A stretch of DNA of 64,000 bases from NCEH01 sp002257205 (GTDB lineage Bacteria > Pseudomonadota > Alphaproteobacteria > Rhizobiales > Xanthobacteraceae). Both the position numbers and the translations under genes were made by a program. The notes under the pieces were generated by a model. That model saw nothing but the letters and a program-made list of their open reading frames with translations. It searched no databases and was not told where the DNA came from. Location: NCBI RefSeq assembly GCF_043195105.1, contig NZ_JBAFWO010000006.1. One strand, written 5' to 3'. Shown one piece after another: positions 40,924 to 49,560 of this stretch; position 1 is the stretch's first letter, and every line of letters begins with the position of its first letter.

Positions 40924-43014
40924 ATGAACGATATTATTTCGGCCCGGCGTCGACCGGGATGGAAGAGATGGGGCGCGCTGGCGGCGGTCGCCGCCCTATT
41001 GGGCGCGGGGATCTTTTGGTGGGTCGTGACCCCGCCGCGCGTGGATGATGCCGGGCACACGCTCCCGGAGGCGGCGGACCCGGCGCTGATCGCGCGCGGC
41101 CGCTACATGGCCGAACTCGGCGATTGCGTCGCTTGCCACACCGAAGGCGGAGGCCCTTCGATGGCCGGCGGGCGACCGCTGGAAACGCCCTTCGGCGTCC
41201 TCTATTCCACCAACATCACGCCCGACGCCAAGACGGGAATCGGCGGCTACAGCTTCGGCGCCTTCGACCGCGCCATGCGCAAGGGCGTGACCGCCGAAGG
41301 CGCGCATATGTATCCGGCGATGCCGTATCCGTCCTACGCCAAGATCTCGCCGGACGACATGTTCGCCCTCTACGTCTATCTGATGAAGGGTGTGGCGCCG
41401 GTGGTGAGCGCCAACAAGCCGTCGGAAATCGGCTTCCCGTTCAACCAGCGCTGGTCGCTGGCGTTCTGGAACCTCGTGTTCCTCGACACCCACCCCTTCG
41501 TCGCCGACGCGGACAGGGACGAGATGTGGAATCGCGGCGCCTATCTGGTGCAGGGTCTCGGCCATTGCGGCGCCTGCCACACACCGCGCGGCATCGGCTT
41601 CCAGGAGGTCGCCATGTCGGAGCGGGGCGCGAGCGGGGCCGCGTTCGTCTCCGGTGCGAAGGTGGAGGAATGGAACGCCATCAATCTGCGCAACCTATGG
41701 ACCGTCCCCGATACGGTGGAGTTGCTGAAGACCGGACAAAACCGCTTCGCCACGGTCTCGGGCTCCATGACCGAGGTGATCCACAATTCCACGCAGAATT
41801 TTACCGAAGGCGATCTCGTCGCCATCGCGACCTATTTGAAGTCCCTGCCGTCGGATCACCCCTACAAGGACCTGCCGCCGAAGGGTGACGACACCGTGCC
41901 CGAGCCTATGTTCACCACGCGCGGCGGGCTTGCCTATGCGCAGTTCTGCGCGGACTGCCATCGTCTCGATGGCGCCGGCGTCGCCAAGGTGTTTCCGCCG
42001 CTCGCGGGGAATCCCACGGTGGCGGCGAAGGATTCCTCGACCCTGGTGCATATCACCCTGACCGGCTGGAAGACGGCGGAGACGCAGACCCATCCCCGCG
42101 TCTTCACCATGCCCGGCTTCGCACGCCTCGACGACCAGGAGATCGCCGAAATCCTCTCGTTCGTGCGCTCGAACTGGGGCAATGCCGCTGCACCCGTGTC
42201 GGCGGAGCAGGTCAAGGCGGCGCGCGCCACCCTCGATCCGCAGCTTGACACCTCCCGGTTCGAGACCCCGCGCATCGCCAACCTGCTGTCGGAGCCGAAC
42301 GCCGGCCAGCTGGTCCGCGGCATGCGCCTCAACACCGAGACCCACACCTTGCTGCCGAAGAACGTGGGCAATGTGCTCAATTGCGCCAGCTGTCACCTCA
42401 ACGGCGGCACGGTGGCGGATGGCTCGCCTTATGTCGGCGTCTCGGCCATGTTCCCGAGCTACGCCCCGCGCGCCGGCCGGATGATCACGCTGGAAGACCG
42501 CATCAACGGCTGCTTCCTGCGCTCCATGAACGGCAAGCCGCTCGCCACCGATGGCGCCGACATGCAGGCGATGGTCGCTTATTTCAACTGGATGAAGGGC
42601 GCGACCAGGCCGGAAGACAAGGTCGAGGGCCGGGGGGTGGGCAAGATCGACACCAGGATCAAGCCCGATCCGGAGAACGGCGCGCGCATCTACACCGCGC
42701 AATGCGCGGTGTGTCACGGCCAGAACGGCGAAGGCCTGAAGAATGCGAGCGGCACGTTCGTCTATCCGCCGCTATGGGGCGACTTGTCCTTCAACATCGG
42801 AGCCGGCATGGCGCGCACCTATACGGCGGCGGCGTTCGTGAAGCGCAATATGCCGGTGGGCTTTCACCAGCGCTTCCCGCTGGGCCAGGGCGGCCTTTCC
42901 GATCAGGAGGCGGTGGACGTGGCCGAGTATTTCAGCCACATGCCGCGCCCGGATTTCGCGCCCAAGGTAAACGACTGGCCGAAGGACAAGAAGCCGGCCG
43001 ACGCCCGCTACTGA
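40924..43014 (+). CDS. pentahaem cytochrome c: AdhB-like triheme fused to TsdA-like diheme
   Basis: A 696-residue protein with an uncleaved or cleaved N-terminal helix (WGALAAVAALLGAGIFWWVV) and five haem-binding motifs: CVACH, CGACH, CADCH, CASCH and CAVCH. The first three domains match the cytochrome subunit of membrane alcohol/gluconate dehydrogenases (GDCVACHTEGGG, YSTNITPDAKTGIGGYS). The last 260 residues match thiosulfate dehydrogenase TsdA (LNCASCHLNGGT, ITLEDRINGCFLRSMNGKPL, QCAVCHGQNGEGL). Likely a periplasmic electron-transfer or thiosulfate/tetrathionate enzyme. No dehydrogenase partner is adjacent. A decayed partial copy sits at 28548-28790. Confidence 0.88.
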   Translation: MNDIISARRRPGWKRWGALAAVAALLGAGIFWWVVTPPRVDDAGHTLPEAADPALIARGRYMAELGDCVACHTEGGGPSMAGGRPLETPFGVLYSTNITPDAKTGIGGYSFGAFDRAMRKGVTAEGAHMYPAMPYPSYAKISPDDMFALYVYLMKGVAPVVSANKPSEIGFPFNQRWSLAFWNLVFLDTHPFVADADRDEMWNRGAYLVQGLGHCGACHTPRGIGFQEVAMSERGASGAAFVSGAKVEEWNAINLRNLWTVPDTVELLKTGQNRFATVSGSMTEVIHNSTQNFTEGDLVAIATYLKSLPSDHPYKDLPPKGDDTVPEPMFTTRGGLAYAQFCADCHRLDGAGVAKVFPPLAGNPTVAAKDSSTLVHITLTGWKTAETQTHPRVFTMPGFARLDDQEIAEILSFVRSNWGNAAAPVSAEQVKAARATLDPQLDTSRFETPRIANLLSEPNAGQLVRGMRLNTETHTLLPKNVGNVLNCASCHLNGGTVADGSPYVGVSAMFPSYAPRAGRMITLEDRINGCFLRSMNGKPLATDGADMQAMVAYFNWMKGATRPEDKVEGRGVGKIDTRIKPDPENGARIYTAQCAVCHGQNGEGLKNASGTFVYPPLWGDLSFNIGAGMARTYTAAAFVKRNMPVGFHQRFPLGQGGLSDQEAVDVAEYFSHMPRPDFAPKVNDWPKDKKPADARY

Positions 43015-43035
43015 TCTTTTCCACGAAAGCAACGA

Positions 43036-43103
43036 ACGCCCGGGCCGCGCAGGACCCGGGCGTCCGCATATCCCGCCCGTCACGGGACGATGCACGGGCG
43101 GGA
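43036..43103. terminator. two hairpins between convergent genes
   Basis: A 9-bp stem (43036-43044 with 43055-43063, ACGCCCGGG/CCCGGGCGT) is followed by a perfect 10-bp stem (43071-43080 with 43094-43103, TCCCGCCCGT/ACGGGCGGGA). There are no T-runs, but their place between the cytochrome gene and the L,D-transpeptidase fits a bidirectional termination or mRNA-end role. Confidence 0.55.
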
Positions 43104-43106
43104 ATC

Positions 43107-43889
43107 TCAGCCGGGTAGAACCACCACCTTGGCTCCGTCGGGAACGCGGCGATGAAGGTCGATGATGTCCTGGTTCATCATGCGGATGCAGCCGGACGAC
43201 ACCGCCTCGCCGATGGACCACGGCTCGTTGGTGCCGTGGATGCGGTAGAGCGTGTCCTTCCCATCCTTGAAGAGATAGAGCGCGCGGGCGCCCAGCGGAT
43301 TGGTCTCGCCGCCCGCCATGCCGCCCGCCCAGGGCTGGTATCTGGCCGGCTCGCGGGCGATCATCGTGTCGGTGGGCCGCCAGCTCGGCCATTCCCGCTT
43401 GTAGCCGATGGCGGCGGTGCCGGAGAATTCCAGGCCCGCCCGCCCGACGCCGACGCCATAGCGCAGCGCCTTGCCGTTCTCCTGCACCAGGTAGAGGAAG
43501 CGGTTCTTGGGATCCACCACAAGGGTGCCGGGCGGCTGGCTGGTGGGGTTCTCCACCAGCTGGCGCACGTTGCGGGGCTTCATCTCGGTGGGGTCGACGC
43601 CGGGAATGTGGAACCCCCCATCCTCCAGCGCGCCATAGCGTGCCGCATCGGCCGGCGCGATGCGCGGCGCCTGCGCGGCGGGGGCCGGTTGGTTCGACGC
43701 GGCGACGCAGGCGCCGAGCGCCAGCGGCAGCAGGAGCGCGCACGCCAGCGCGCGGACGGGACGACGGGCGATGCGAGCGGTTGGCTCCGGGCGGCTTTCA
43801 ATTCCGCCGCGCACCGTGGATCCGTCCCGCACCACAAGTCTTTCGCGCGCCACAAGTGGGTCGCGCGCCACACGTCGGTCGCGTGTCAT
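43107..43889 (-). CDS. L,D-transpeptidase (YkuD), lipoprotein-like
   Basis: A 260-residue cell-wall crosslinking enzyme. The catalytic YkuD motif is RIHGTNEPWSIG...SSGCIRMMN, Cys being the nucleophile. A hydrophobic segment ending LALGAC is a lipobox, but it lies 40 or so residues from the start. The N-terminal extension is a three-copy repeat (RDRRVA, RDPLVA, RERLVV) coded by an 18-bp tandem repeat. The ATG at 43889 overlaps the stop of the DsbA-like gene by ATGA, which supports it despite the odd extension. It is last in the dsbD - dsbA-like - ldt operon. Confidence 0.9.
   Translation of the reverse strand: MTRDRRVARDPLVARERLVVRDGSTVRGGIESRPEPTARIARRPVRALACALLLPLALGACVAASNQPAPAAQAPRIAPADAARYGALEDGGFHIPGVDPTEMKPRNVRQLVENPTSQPPGTLVVDPKNRFLYLVQENGKALRYGVGVGRAGLEFSGTAAIGYKREWPSWRPTDTMIAREPARYQPWAGGMAGGETNPLGARALYLFKDGKDTLYRIHGTNEPWSIGEAVSSGCIRMMNQDIIDLHRRVPDGAKVVVLPG
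43832..43885 (-). repeat. 18-bp tandem repeat in the L,D-transpeptidase 5' end
   Basis: Three adjacent 18-bp copies (starting at 43832, 43850 and 43868) of a CCACAAGTSKKTCGCGCG-like unit, in phase with the reading frame, encode six-residue repeats in the N-terminal extension. Confidence 0.8.
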
Positions 43890-44518
43890 TGCTCGGCTGC
43901 CTGCCGCCGCCGGGCTTCCGCCACCGCCCGCTTGAAGCTGGCATAATCGAGCGTCGAGGCCAGCAGGGGGCCGACCAGATAGGCCGGCGTGCCCTGGAGC
44001 CCGAGGGATTCCGCCTGCGCATTGGTGCGCTTGAGCAAAGCGACGATCTCGGCCCCGTGGAGCTGCGCGTCCATCTCCAGGCGGCCCATGTCCACACCGG
44101 ACGCCTTCACCGCCTGGAGCATCTGCTCTTGCGGAATCTTGCGTCCGGGAATGCCCATCAGGGCCGCATGGACCAACTCGTATTTCTCCTGGAACCTGGC
44201 CGCGAGCGCCAGTTTCGCGCCATAGACCGAGGCTTCCGTGAGAATCGGCCAATCCTTGTAGACGAGGCGGATATGCCCATCCTCGGCGACGATCCGGGCG
44301 AGATCGGGGGCCGATTTCTTGCAGAACGGGCAATTATAGTCGAGGAACGCAACGATGGTGACGTCGCCCTGCGGATTGCCGGCCGTGGGCGCATCGGGAT
44401 CGCGCAGAATGGCGTCCACGTCCACGCCCTGGGCGAGGGCCGGCCGTCCGGCCGCCAGCACGAGGGCAGGGGGAAGGAAGGATACCGCCGCGAGGCGGAT
44501 GAAGTCCCTGCGTCGCAT
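43886..44518 (-). CDS. DsbA-family thiol:disulfide oxidoreductase, exported
   Basis: A 210-residue thioredoxin-fold protein with a Tat-like signal (MRRRDFIRLAAVSFLPPALVLA...ALAQ), active site CPFC at about residues 63-66 in FLDYNCPFCKK and cis-Pro loop GTPAYLVG, as in the BdbD/ScsC-like branch. It should act in the periplasm with the adjacent DsbD as its reductant, thus more likely an isomerase or reductase than an oxidase. ATG at 44518 has GGAGA at good spacing; a GTG at 44548 overlapping the dsbD stop is an alternative. Confidence 0.9.
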   Translation of the reverse strand: MRRRDFIRLAAVSFLPPALVLAAGRPALAQGVDVDAILRDPDAPTAGNPQGDVTIVAFLDYNCPFCKKSAPDLARIVAEDGHIRLVYKDWPILTEASVYGAKLALAARFQEKYELVHAALMGIPGRKIPQEQMLQAVKASGVDMGRLEMDAQLHGAEIVALLKRTNAQAESLGLQGTPAYLVGPLLASTLDYASFKRAVAEARRRQAAEQ

Positions 44519-44544
44519 GAAATCTCCGGTCGATGGGGTGAGGG

Positions 44545-46506
44545 TCACAGGCCGGCCTTCGCCATGAGGCCGTCGAGATCGGCGCGGGTGATCGCGCCGA
44601 TGTGCCGGGATCCGGGAACTTCGCGTCCCGCGGCATCCAGGAGGAACAAGGTGGGTGGGCCGACGACGGAATAGCGGGACATGAGCGCTTGCTCGCCCGC
44701 GCCATAATTGGTGACGTCGGCGGCGATGCGCGGCACCTGCGCCAGGCGCTGCCGCACCTCCGGTTCGGTCATCACCGCCTCGTTGGACTTGCAGACCGTG
44801 CACCAGCCGGCGGTGAAGGAAACCAGCACCGGCCGGCCCGAGGTCCGCGTCTCGGCAAAGGCGGCGTCGAGGGCGGCGGGCGAGGAGACGCGCACCTCTT
44901 CCGCCGCCGTCGCAACCGGACCCGGCGGTGCGGCGAGGAAGCCGAGCGGGCGCAGGGGATCGTCCGCGCCGCCGGCGGCGCCGACCACGAGCACGGCGCC
45001 ATAGAGCGCGGCGAGGAGCCCCGCCGCCTTGCCGAGGCGGGCCGTCGGCGGGCTGCGCCGCGCCATCCGGTCGAACCCGCCGAGGAATACGCCGAGCCCG
45101 AGGGCCAGCGCCCCCCAGAGCGCCACGCCCATGGGCGCGGGAAGCACACGCCCGGCGAGCAGGGCGGCGACGGCGAGGAACAGCACGCCGCACGCCTGCT
45201 TCGCCCGCTCCAGCCATGGCCCAGAGCGCGGCAGGATCTGCGCGCCGAAGGTGCCGACCGCGATCAGCGGCACGCTCATGCCGAGCCCGAGCAGAAACAG
45301 CGCCGCGCCGCCGCGTGCCGCATCGCCGGTCTGGGCCGCATAGAGCATGGCCCCGGCGAGCGGCGGCGTCACGCACGGACCCACCACCAGGGCCGAGCCG
45401 AAGCCGAGCGTCGCCGCTTGGCCGATCGAGCCGCCCGCGCCGCGTCCGAGCCGTGCCGCGAGCCCCGCCGGAACTGCCAATTCGAACAGGCCGAACATGG
45501 AGGCGGCGAGCCCCAGAAAGAGCATCGCCATCAGCCCCAGCGCCCACGGCGTCTGCAACGCGGCCTGGAGGTTCGCGCCCGACCAGGCGGCGACCAGCCC
45601 GAGAACACCATAGGCGGCCGCCATGGCGAGACCATAGGTGCCGGAGAGCGCGAAGCCGCGCAGCGGCGTCGGCTTCGCGCCGCCACCGGCGAGGATGCCG
45701 GACAGTACGGGCAGCATGGGAAACACACAGGGCGTGAAGGCGAGCAGCAGGCCGAAGCCGAAGAACGCCACCAGCGGCGCGCCGAGCCCGCCCCCCAGGA
45801 TGGAGCCCGCCGTCTCTTCTGCCGCCGTCCCGGCGTCCTTCGCGCCGATGCCGTCGGTTCCTGTGCCGTTCGTGCCCGCAGCCTTGGCGCCGGTGCCAGT
45901 GGTTCCGCTATCTGTGATTCCGGCAGCGTGCGCGGTCGCGCCGGAGGGCGGCATAAGCGCTAAGCGCTCCTTGATGCGGGATGCGGCCACCGGGGCAGCC
46001 GTGGCCGGTTGCTCTTCCGCCGACGATGCGGCGGCAGCGTCCATTCCCGTGGGCGGTGGCGCGGCGATGGCCAGCGTCGCGAGATCCACCAGGCGCGTGA
46101 CCATTGGATAGCAGATGCCCGCTTCGGCGCAGCCCTGGAAGGACACTGAGACCTCGCCCCGTGCCGGCAGGCCGGCCGCGCGCGCCTCGGCATGGCCATG
46201 ATAGATTTCCACCGGCCCGAAATTGGGATCGTCTTTTTCCTCGCCGGCGGCGGTGGTGAGGGAGACCGCGGCGCCGTCGATCCGCGCCTTCAGGCTGTCG
46301 CGGTAGAGATAGGTGCCGGGCGCGATGCGCCAGAGCAGCGATAAGGTGCCGTCCGCCGCGCGCGTGGCGGTGAGGTGAAAGGCCTCGTCCGCCATCAGCG
46401 GCCGGGTCTGGGCGGACGCGAACGTCGTTGCGGCAAGCGCCAGCAGCACTGCGATCAGGACCGTGAAAGGCGGCGCGGCGGCGCGGGGAAGGAGTCTCGT
46501 GACCAT
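44545..46506 (-). CDS. dsbD: protein-disulfide reductase DsbD
   Basis: A 653-residue three-domain electron carrier that moves reducing power from cytoplasmic thioredoxin to the periplasm. The signal peptide is followed by an alpha domain with GCAEAGICYP, an Ala/Gly/Thr-rich low-complexity linker (about residues 195-235), eight membrane helices with the paired redox cysteines in FTPCVFPMLP and VVGPCVTPPL, and a C-terminal thioredoxin domain with GWCTVCK. It heads the leftward operon and likely keeps the next gene's CPFC protein reduced. The linker makes it longer than usual. Confidence 0.92.
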   Translation of the reverse strand: MVTRLLPRAAAPPFTVLIAVLLALAATTFASAQTRPLMADEAFHLTATRAADGTLSLLWRIAPGTYLYRDSLKARIDGAAVSLTTAAGEEKDDPNFGPVEIYHGHAEARAAGLPARGEVSVSFQGCAEAGICYPMVTRLVDLATLAIAAPPPTGMDAAAASSAEEQPATAAPVAASRIKERLALMPPSGATAHAAGITDSGTTGTGAKAAGTNGTGTDGIGAKDAGTAAEETAGSILGGGLGAPLVAFFGFGLLLAFTPCVFPMLPVLSGILAGGGAKPTPLRGFALSGTYGLAMAAAYGVLGLVAAWSGANLQAALQTPWALGLMAMLFLGLAASMFGLFELAVPAGLAARLGRGAGGSIGQAATLGFGSALVVGPCVTPPLAGAMLYAAQTGDAARGGAALFLLGLGMSVPLIAVGTFGAQILPRSGPWLERAKQACGVLFLAVAALLAGRVLPAPMGVALWGALALGLGVFLGGFDRMARRSPPTARLGKAAGLLAALYGAVLVVGAAGGADDPLRPLGFLAAPPGPVATAAEEVRVSSPAALDAAFAETRTSGRPVLVSFTAGWCTVCKSNEAVMTEPEVRQRLAQVPRIAADVTNYGAGEQALMSRYSVVGPPTLFLLDAAGREVPGSRHIGAITRADLDGLMAKAGL

Positions 46507-46529
46507 GGCGCGCTCCCTCGAACGCTCAC

Positions 46530-46546
46530 CTTAAGCCAGCCTTAAG
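46530..46546. promoter_or_regulatory. CTTAAG-N5-CTTAAG direct repeat, PmrA/QseB-type operator
   Basis: CTTAAG CCAGC CTTAAG sits midway in the 76-bp gap between the divergent dsbD and response-regulator genes. This spacing of six-base half-sites (one helical turn) is the known recognition pattern of OmpR-class regulators such as PmrA and QseB, to which the adjacent regulator belongs. Confidence 0.6.
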
Positions 46547-46582
46547 CTCGGGGTAGAAAGTCGGGGCGGAGGAGGCCGGGGC

Positions 46583-47245
46583 ATGCGCATATTGGTGGTC
46601 GAGGACGATCCGATCCTGATGGACGGGCTGAAGGTGGGCCTTGGCCTTGCCGGGGCGACGGTGGACGATGTCGCCACCTGCGCCGACGCGCGCGCCGCCC
46701 TCGCGGCGAGCCGGTTCGACGCCGTGGTACTCGACCTGATGCTGCCCGACGGCTCGGGCCTGGACCTGCTTGCGGCCATGCGGGCGCGGGACGATGCCAC
46801 GCCCGTTCTGCTGCTGACCGCCCTCGACGAGGCGCCCGACCGCGTGCGCGGGCTCGATGCCGGGGCCGACGATTATCTCGGCAAGCCCTTCGACCTCGAT
46901 GAACTGGCGGCGCGGGTCCGGGCCATCGCCCGCCGGGGGCAGGGGCGCGCCGGCCCGGTGCTCAAGGCCGGCGGCCTGGTGCTCGACCCCGCGACCCTCT
47001 CCGCCACCGTCGAGGGGCGTCCGGTGGGCCTTTCGCGCCGCGAATTCGCGGTGCTCGCCGCGCTGATGGAGCGGCCGGGCGTGATCCGCTCCAAGGCGGA
47101 GATCGAGGAGCGCCTCTATGGCTGGCAGGAGGAGGTGGAAAGCAATACGGTCGAGGTCCACATCCACAATCTGCGCGTCAAGGTGGGGCGCCAGTTCATA
47201 GAGACCGTGCGCGGCCTCGGCTATCGTGTGCGGAGGCCGGCGTGA
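46583..47245 (+). CDS. OmpR-family response regulator
   Basis: A 220-residue QseB/PmrA-like regulator. The receiver has acidic residues in VVEDDP, the phospho-accepting Asp in DAVVLDLMLPDGSG, Thr in LLLTALD and Lys in LGKPFDLDE. The winged-helix output domain ends TVEVHIHNLRVKVG...FIETVRGLGYRVRRPA. Its stop overlaps the kinase start (GTGA). Autoregulation through the upstream CTTAAG repeat is likely, possibly together with the divergent dsbD operon. Confidence 0.93.
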   Translation: MRILVVEDDPILMDGLKVGLGLAGATVDDVATCADARAALAASRFDAVVLDLMLPDGSGLDLLAAMRARDDATPVLLLTALDEAPDRVRGLDAGADDYLGKPFDLDELAARVRAIARRGQGRAGPVLKAGGLVLDPATLSATVEGRPVGLSRREFAVLAALMERPGVIRSKAEIEERLYGWQEEVESNTVEVHIHNLRVKVGRQFIETVRGLGYRVRRPA

Positions 47246-48549
47246 CTTCCTTGAGGCGCCGCCTGTTCCTGATCCTCATCGCCGCCACCGGTGCGATCTG
47301 GCTGTGCGCGGTGGGCTGGATCTATCTCTCCAGCCGCAGCGAACTGGAACACGTGCTCGACGCCCGCCTCCAGGAGGCCGCCCGCATGGTCCACTCGCTG
47401 GTGGCCGGCGGCAATATCGCCGCGACGCCGCTGGCGGCAGAGGTGCCCGGAACCACCTATGAGCGGCAGCTGTCGTGCCAGATCTGGTCGCTCGACGGCC
47501 GGCTCGTCGCCCGGTCCGGCGGCGCGCCCGAGGAGGCGCTCGGGGACCCGGCCGAGGGCTATTCCGAGCGCACGGTCAATGGCGAACCGTGGCGCGTCTA
47601 CACCATCCTCGACACGGAAAAGGGCGTCCGCGTCATGGTGGGCGACCGCATCGGCCTGCGCGACCGGCTGGTGCGCGACCTGGTGGCGGGCCTGCTCGCG
47701 CCGCTCTTCCTCGTGGTGCCCCTGCTCGGCGTGCTGATCTGGATGAGCCTCTGGCGCGGGTTGAAGCCGCTCAACGCGGTGGCGCGCGACCTCACGGCCC
47801 GCGACGCGGAAGACATGCGCCCCCTTGCGCCGGCTGAGGCGCCGGCGGAGGTCCGCCCGCTCATCGATGCCATCAACGGCCTGTTCGCCAAGGTGGAAGC
47901 CGCCCGCCGGCACGAGCGGGACGTGACCGCCTTCGCGGCCCATGAACTGCGCACGCCGCTCGCGGGCCTGAAGACCCAAGCGCAGATCGCCCTCGCGGCC
48001 GGGGATGCGGCGACGCGCGACGGCGCGTTGCGGCGCATCCTGGTGTCCGTGGACCGAACCGCGCGCCTCGTGCGCCAGCTCCTGGCGCTGGCGAAGCTTG
48101 AAGCTTCCGCGCCCCTTGCGCTTAAGGCGGAGGTGGAGGCCGGTGCCCTGCTGCGGGAGGTGGCGCAGCTCTCGGCGGTCCCCGCGCGCATCGGCGTCAG
48201 CCTCGATCCCGCGCTCGACGCGCTCCGCCTGAAGGGAGACCGCGAAACGCTCCACCTCGTGCTGCGCAACCTCCACGAAAACGCCATCGAACATATGCCG
48301 GAGGGCGGCTCGATCATCTGGAGGCGCCTGCCGAACGGGTTGTGCGTGGAGGACGAGGGACCGGGCATTCCCGAGGAGGAATTGCCGCGCGTCACCGAGC
48401 GTTTCTTTCGAGGGCGCAACAAGAGCGCGTCCGGCAGCGGGCTCGGCCTGACCATCGCGAGCATGGCGGCCAGGCGGCTGGGTGCGCGCATAGAACTTGA
48501 GAACCGGGAAGCACGCCCAGGCCTCCGGGCGGCGCTGATGTGGTCCTGA
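47242..48549 (+). CDS. two-component sensor histidine kinase
   Basis: A 435-residue HisKA/HATPase kinase. Two membrane helices (LFLILIAATGAIWLCAVGWIYL and LVAGLLAPLFLVVPLLGVLIWM) frame a periplasmic sensor of about 125 residues, with a 2CSK-N-like pattern; then a HAMP-like linker, the H-box HELRTPLAGLKTQAQ, N-box NLHENAIEH, and G-boxes VEDEGPGIPEEE and SGSGLGLTI. It is GTG-initiated, overlapping the regulator gene. Its last 125 bp are duplicated at 28790-28913. Confidence 0.93.
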   Translation: MTSLRRRLFLILIAATGAIWLCAVGWIYLSSRSELEHVLDARLQEAARMVHSLVAGGNIAATPLAAEVPGTTYERQLSCQIWSLDGRLVARSGGAPEEALGDPAEGYSERTVNGEPWRVYTILDTEKGVRVMVGDRIGLRDRLVRDLVAGLLAPLFLVVPLLGVLIWMSLWRGLKPLNAVARDLTARDAEDMRPLAPAEAPAEVRPLIDAINGLFAKVEAARRHERDVTAFAAHELRTPLAGLKTQAQIALAAGDAATRDGALRRILVSVDRTARLVRQLLALAKLEASAPLALKAEVEAGALLREVAQLSAVPARIGVSLDPALDALRLKGDRETLHLVLRNLHENAIEHMPEGGSIIWRRLPNGLCVEDEGPGIPEEELPRVTERFFRGRNKSASGSGLGLTIASMAARRLGARIELENREARPGLRAALMWS

Positions 48550-48606
48550 CGCGCCGGCGGGATCAGGCGTCGTGGCGCTCGCGGCGGGCCGCGCGCTCGC
48601 AAGACA

Positions 48607-49305
48607 TCATGCGGCGCGCGCGATCAGGGCGTGGATGTCCTCGCAATGGCGCACCAGCGTCGGATGGTCAACGACGAAGGCGCGCAGCGGCGTCGCGATG
48701 GGATAGAAAAGAATATTGGCGATGAATCCATAAATGGCGGCATCCGCGCTGCCGGGACGCGCCCCGAACACAAAGCCCTGCTCCGGCACCAGCGCCGCGA
48801 TGGCCGCGAGATCGGCAAGGCCCCGCGCATAGGCCTCGTGCGGCGCGAAGCGGCCGATGCCTTGAAAATAATAGCGGTTGGCATTGAAGCTGCGGGCTTT
48901 TTCAAGATCCGCCTCGGTCAGCGCGGGATGCTGGGCGCGCAAGGCTGCGCAGAAGGCGGGCCAGAACGCGTCGTCCTTCCACCGGGAATAGGACATCACC
49001 CAATAAAGGTCGTCGAGCGTTCGCCGCAGCATCACGCCAAGGTGCCGCTGCGCCGGGCTCAGGTCCGCATCGAGATCCGGGCCATGCTTGCGTGCGACAT
49101 GGGCGATGATGGCGTCGCTGTCGCCGATGTTCTCGTCGCCGTCCGTGATGTAGGGAAGCTGGTTGCGGGGTGCGGCCGAGGCGTCGAAGACGTGCCGATG
49201 CTCGAACGGAATGCCGGCGAGCTTGAGATAGGCAAAGACCTTGAGTCCGTATCCGTTATTGTCTGCGACGCCAAAGAGTTCGGGATAGGAGAAGAGGGAC
49301 AGCAT
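48607..49305 (-). CDS. glutathione S-transferase family protein
   Basis: A 232-residue GST-like protein: N-terminal thioredoxin-fold segment (LSLFSYPELFGVADNNGYGLKVFAYLKLAGIPFEHRHV, PRNQLPYITDGDENIGDSDAIIAHV) and a C-terminal helical domain ending VRHCEDIHALIARAA. The Pro-Tyr-Ile and Glu-Asp/Ser-Asp glutathione-site pieces are kept, while the usual catalytic residue position is unclear. ATG at 49305 is preferred over an upstream ATG with a low-complexity leader. It is convergent with the kinase; the last 90 bases are duplicated at about 28960-29049. Confidence 0.88.
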   Translation of the reverse strand: MLSLFSYPELFGVADNNGYGLKVFAYLKLAGIPFEHRHVFDASAAPRNQLPYITDGDENIGDSDAIIAHVARKHGPDLDADLSPAQRHLGVMLRRTLDDLYWVMSYSRWKDDAFWPAFCAALRAQHPALTEADLEKARSFNANRYYFQGIGRFAPHEAYARGLADLAAIAALVPEQGFVFGARPGSADAAIYGFIANILFYPIATPLRAFVVDHPTLVRHCEDIHALIARAA

Positions 49306-49560
49306 GACATGATCCGCGGAACTTGGTGGCGAGTGGGGGAACGGAGGCCGGGAATTCTGGCAGGTGGACATCAAAGCAGCGCGGATCTTGCGCCAACCGC
49401 GTGGTGCTGCACCCCTTGAAATATAGCCGCCGCCCGCGCGATCGTCACCTCTTAGCCTCGGCTGCCCAGACTCCCGGCGCGCCTTGACGCGGGCGCGCCG
49501 CCAATGCGGTCCGCAACCAGGATCGCGCTCTCGGATCAGCGCGCGGCATCGCTGCCCGTC

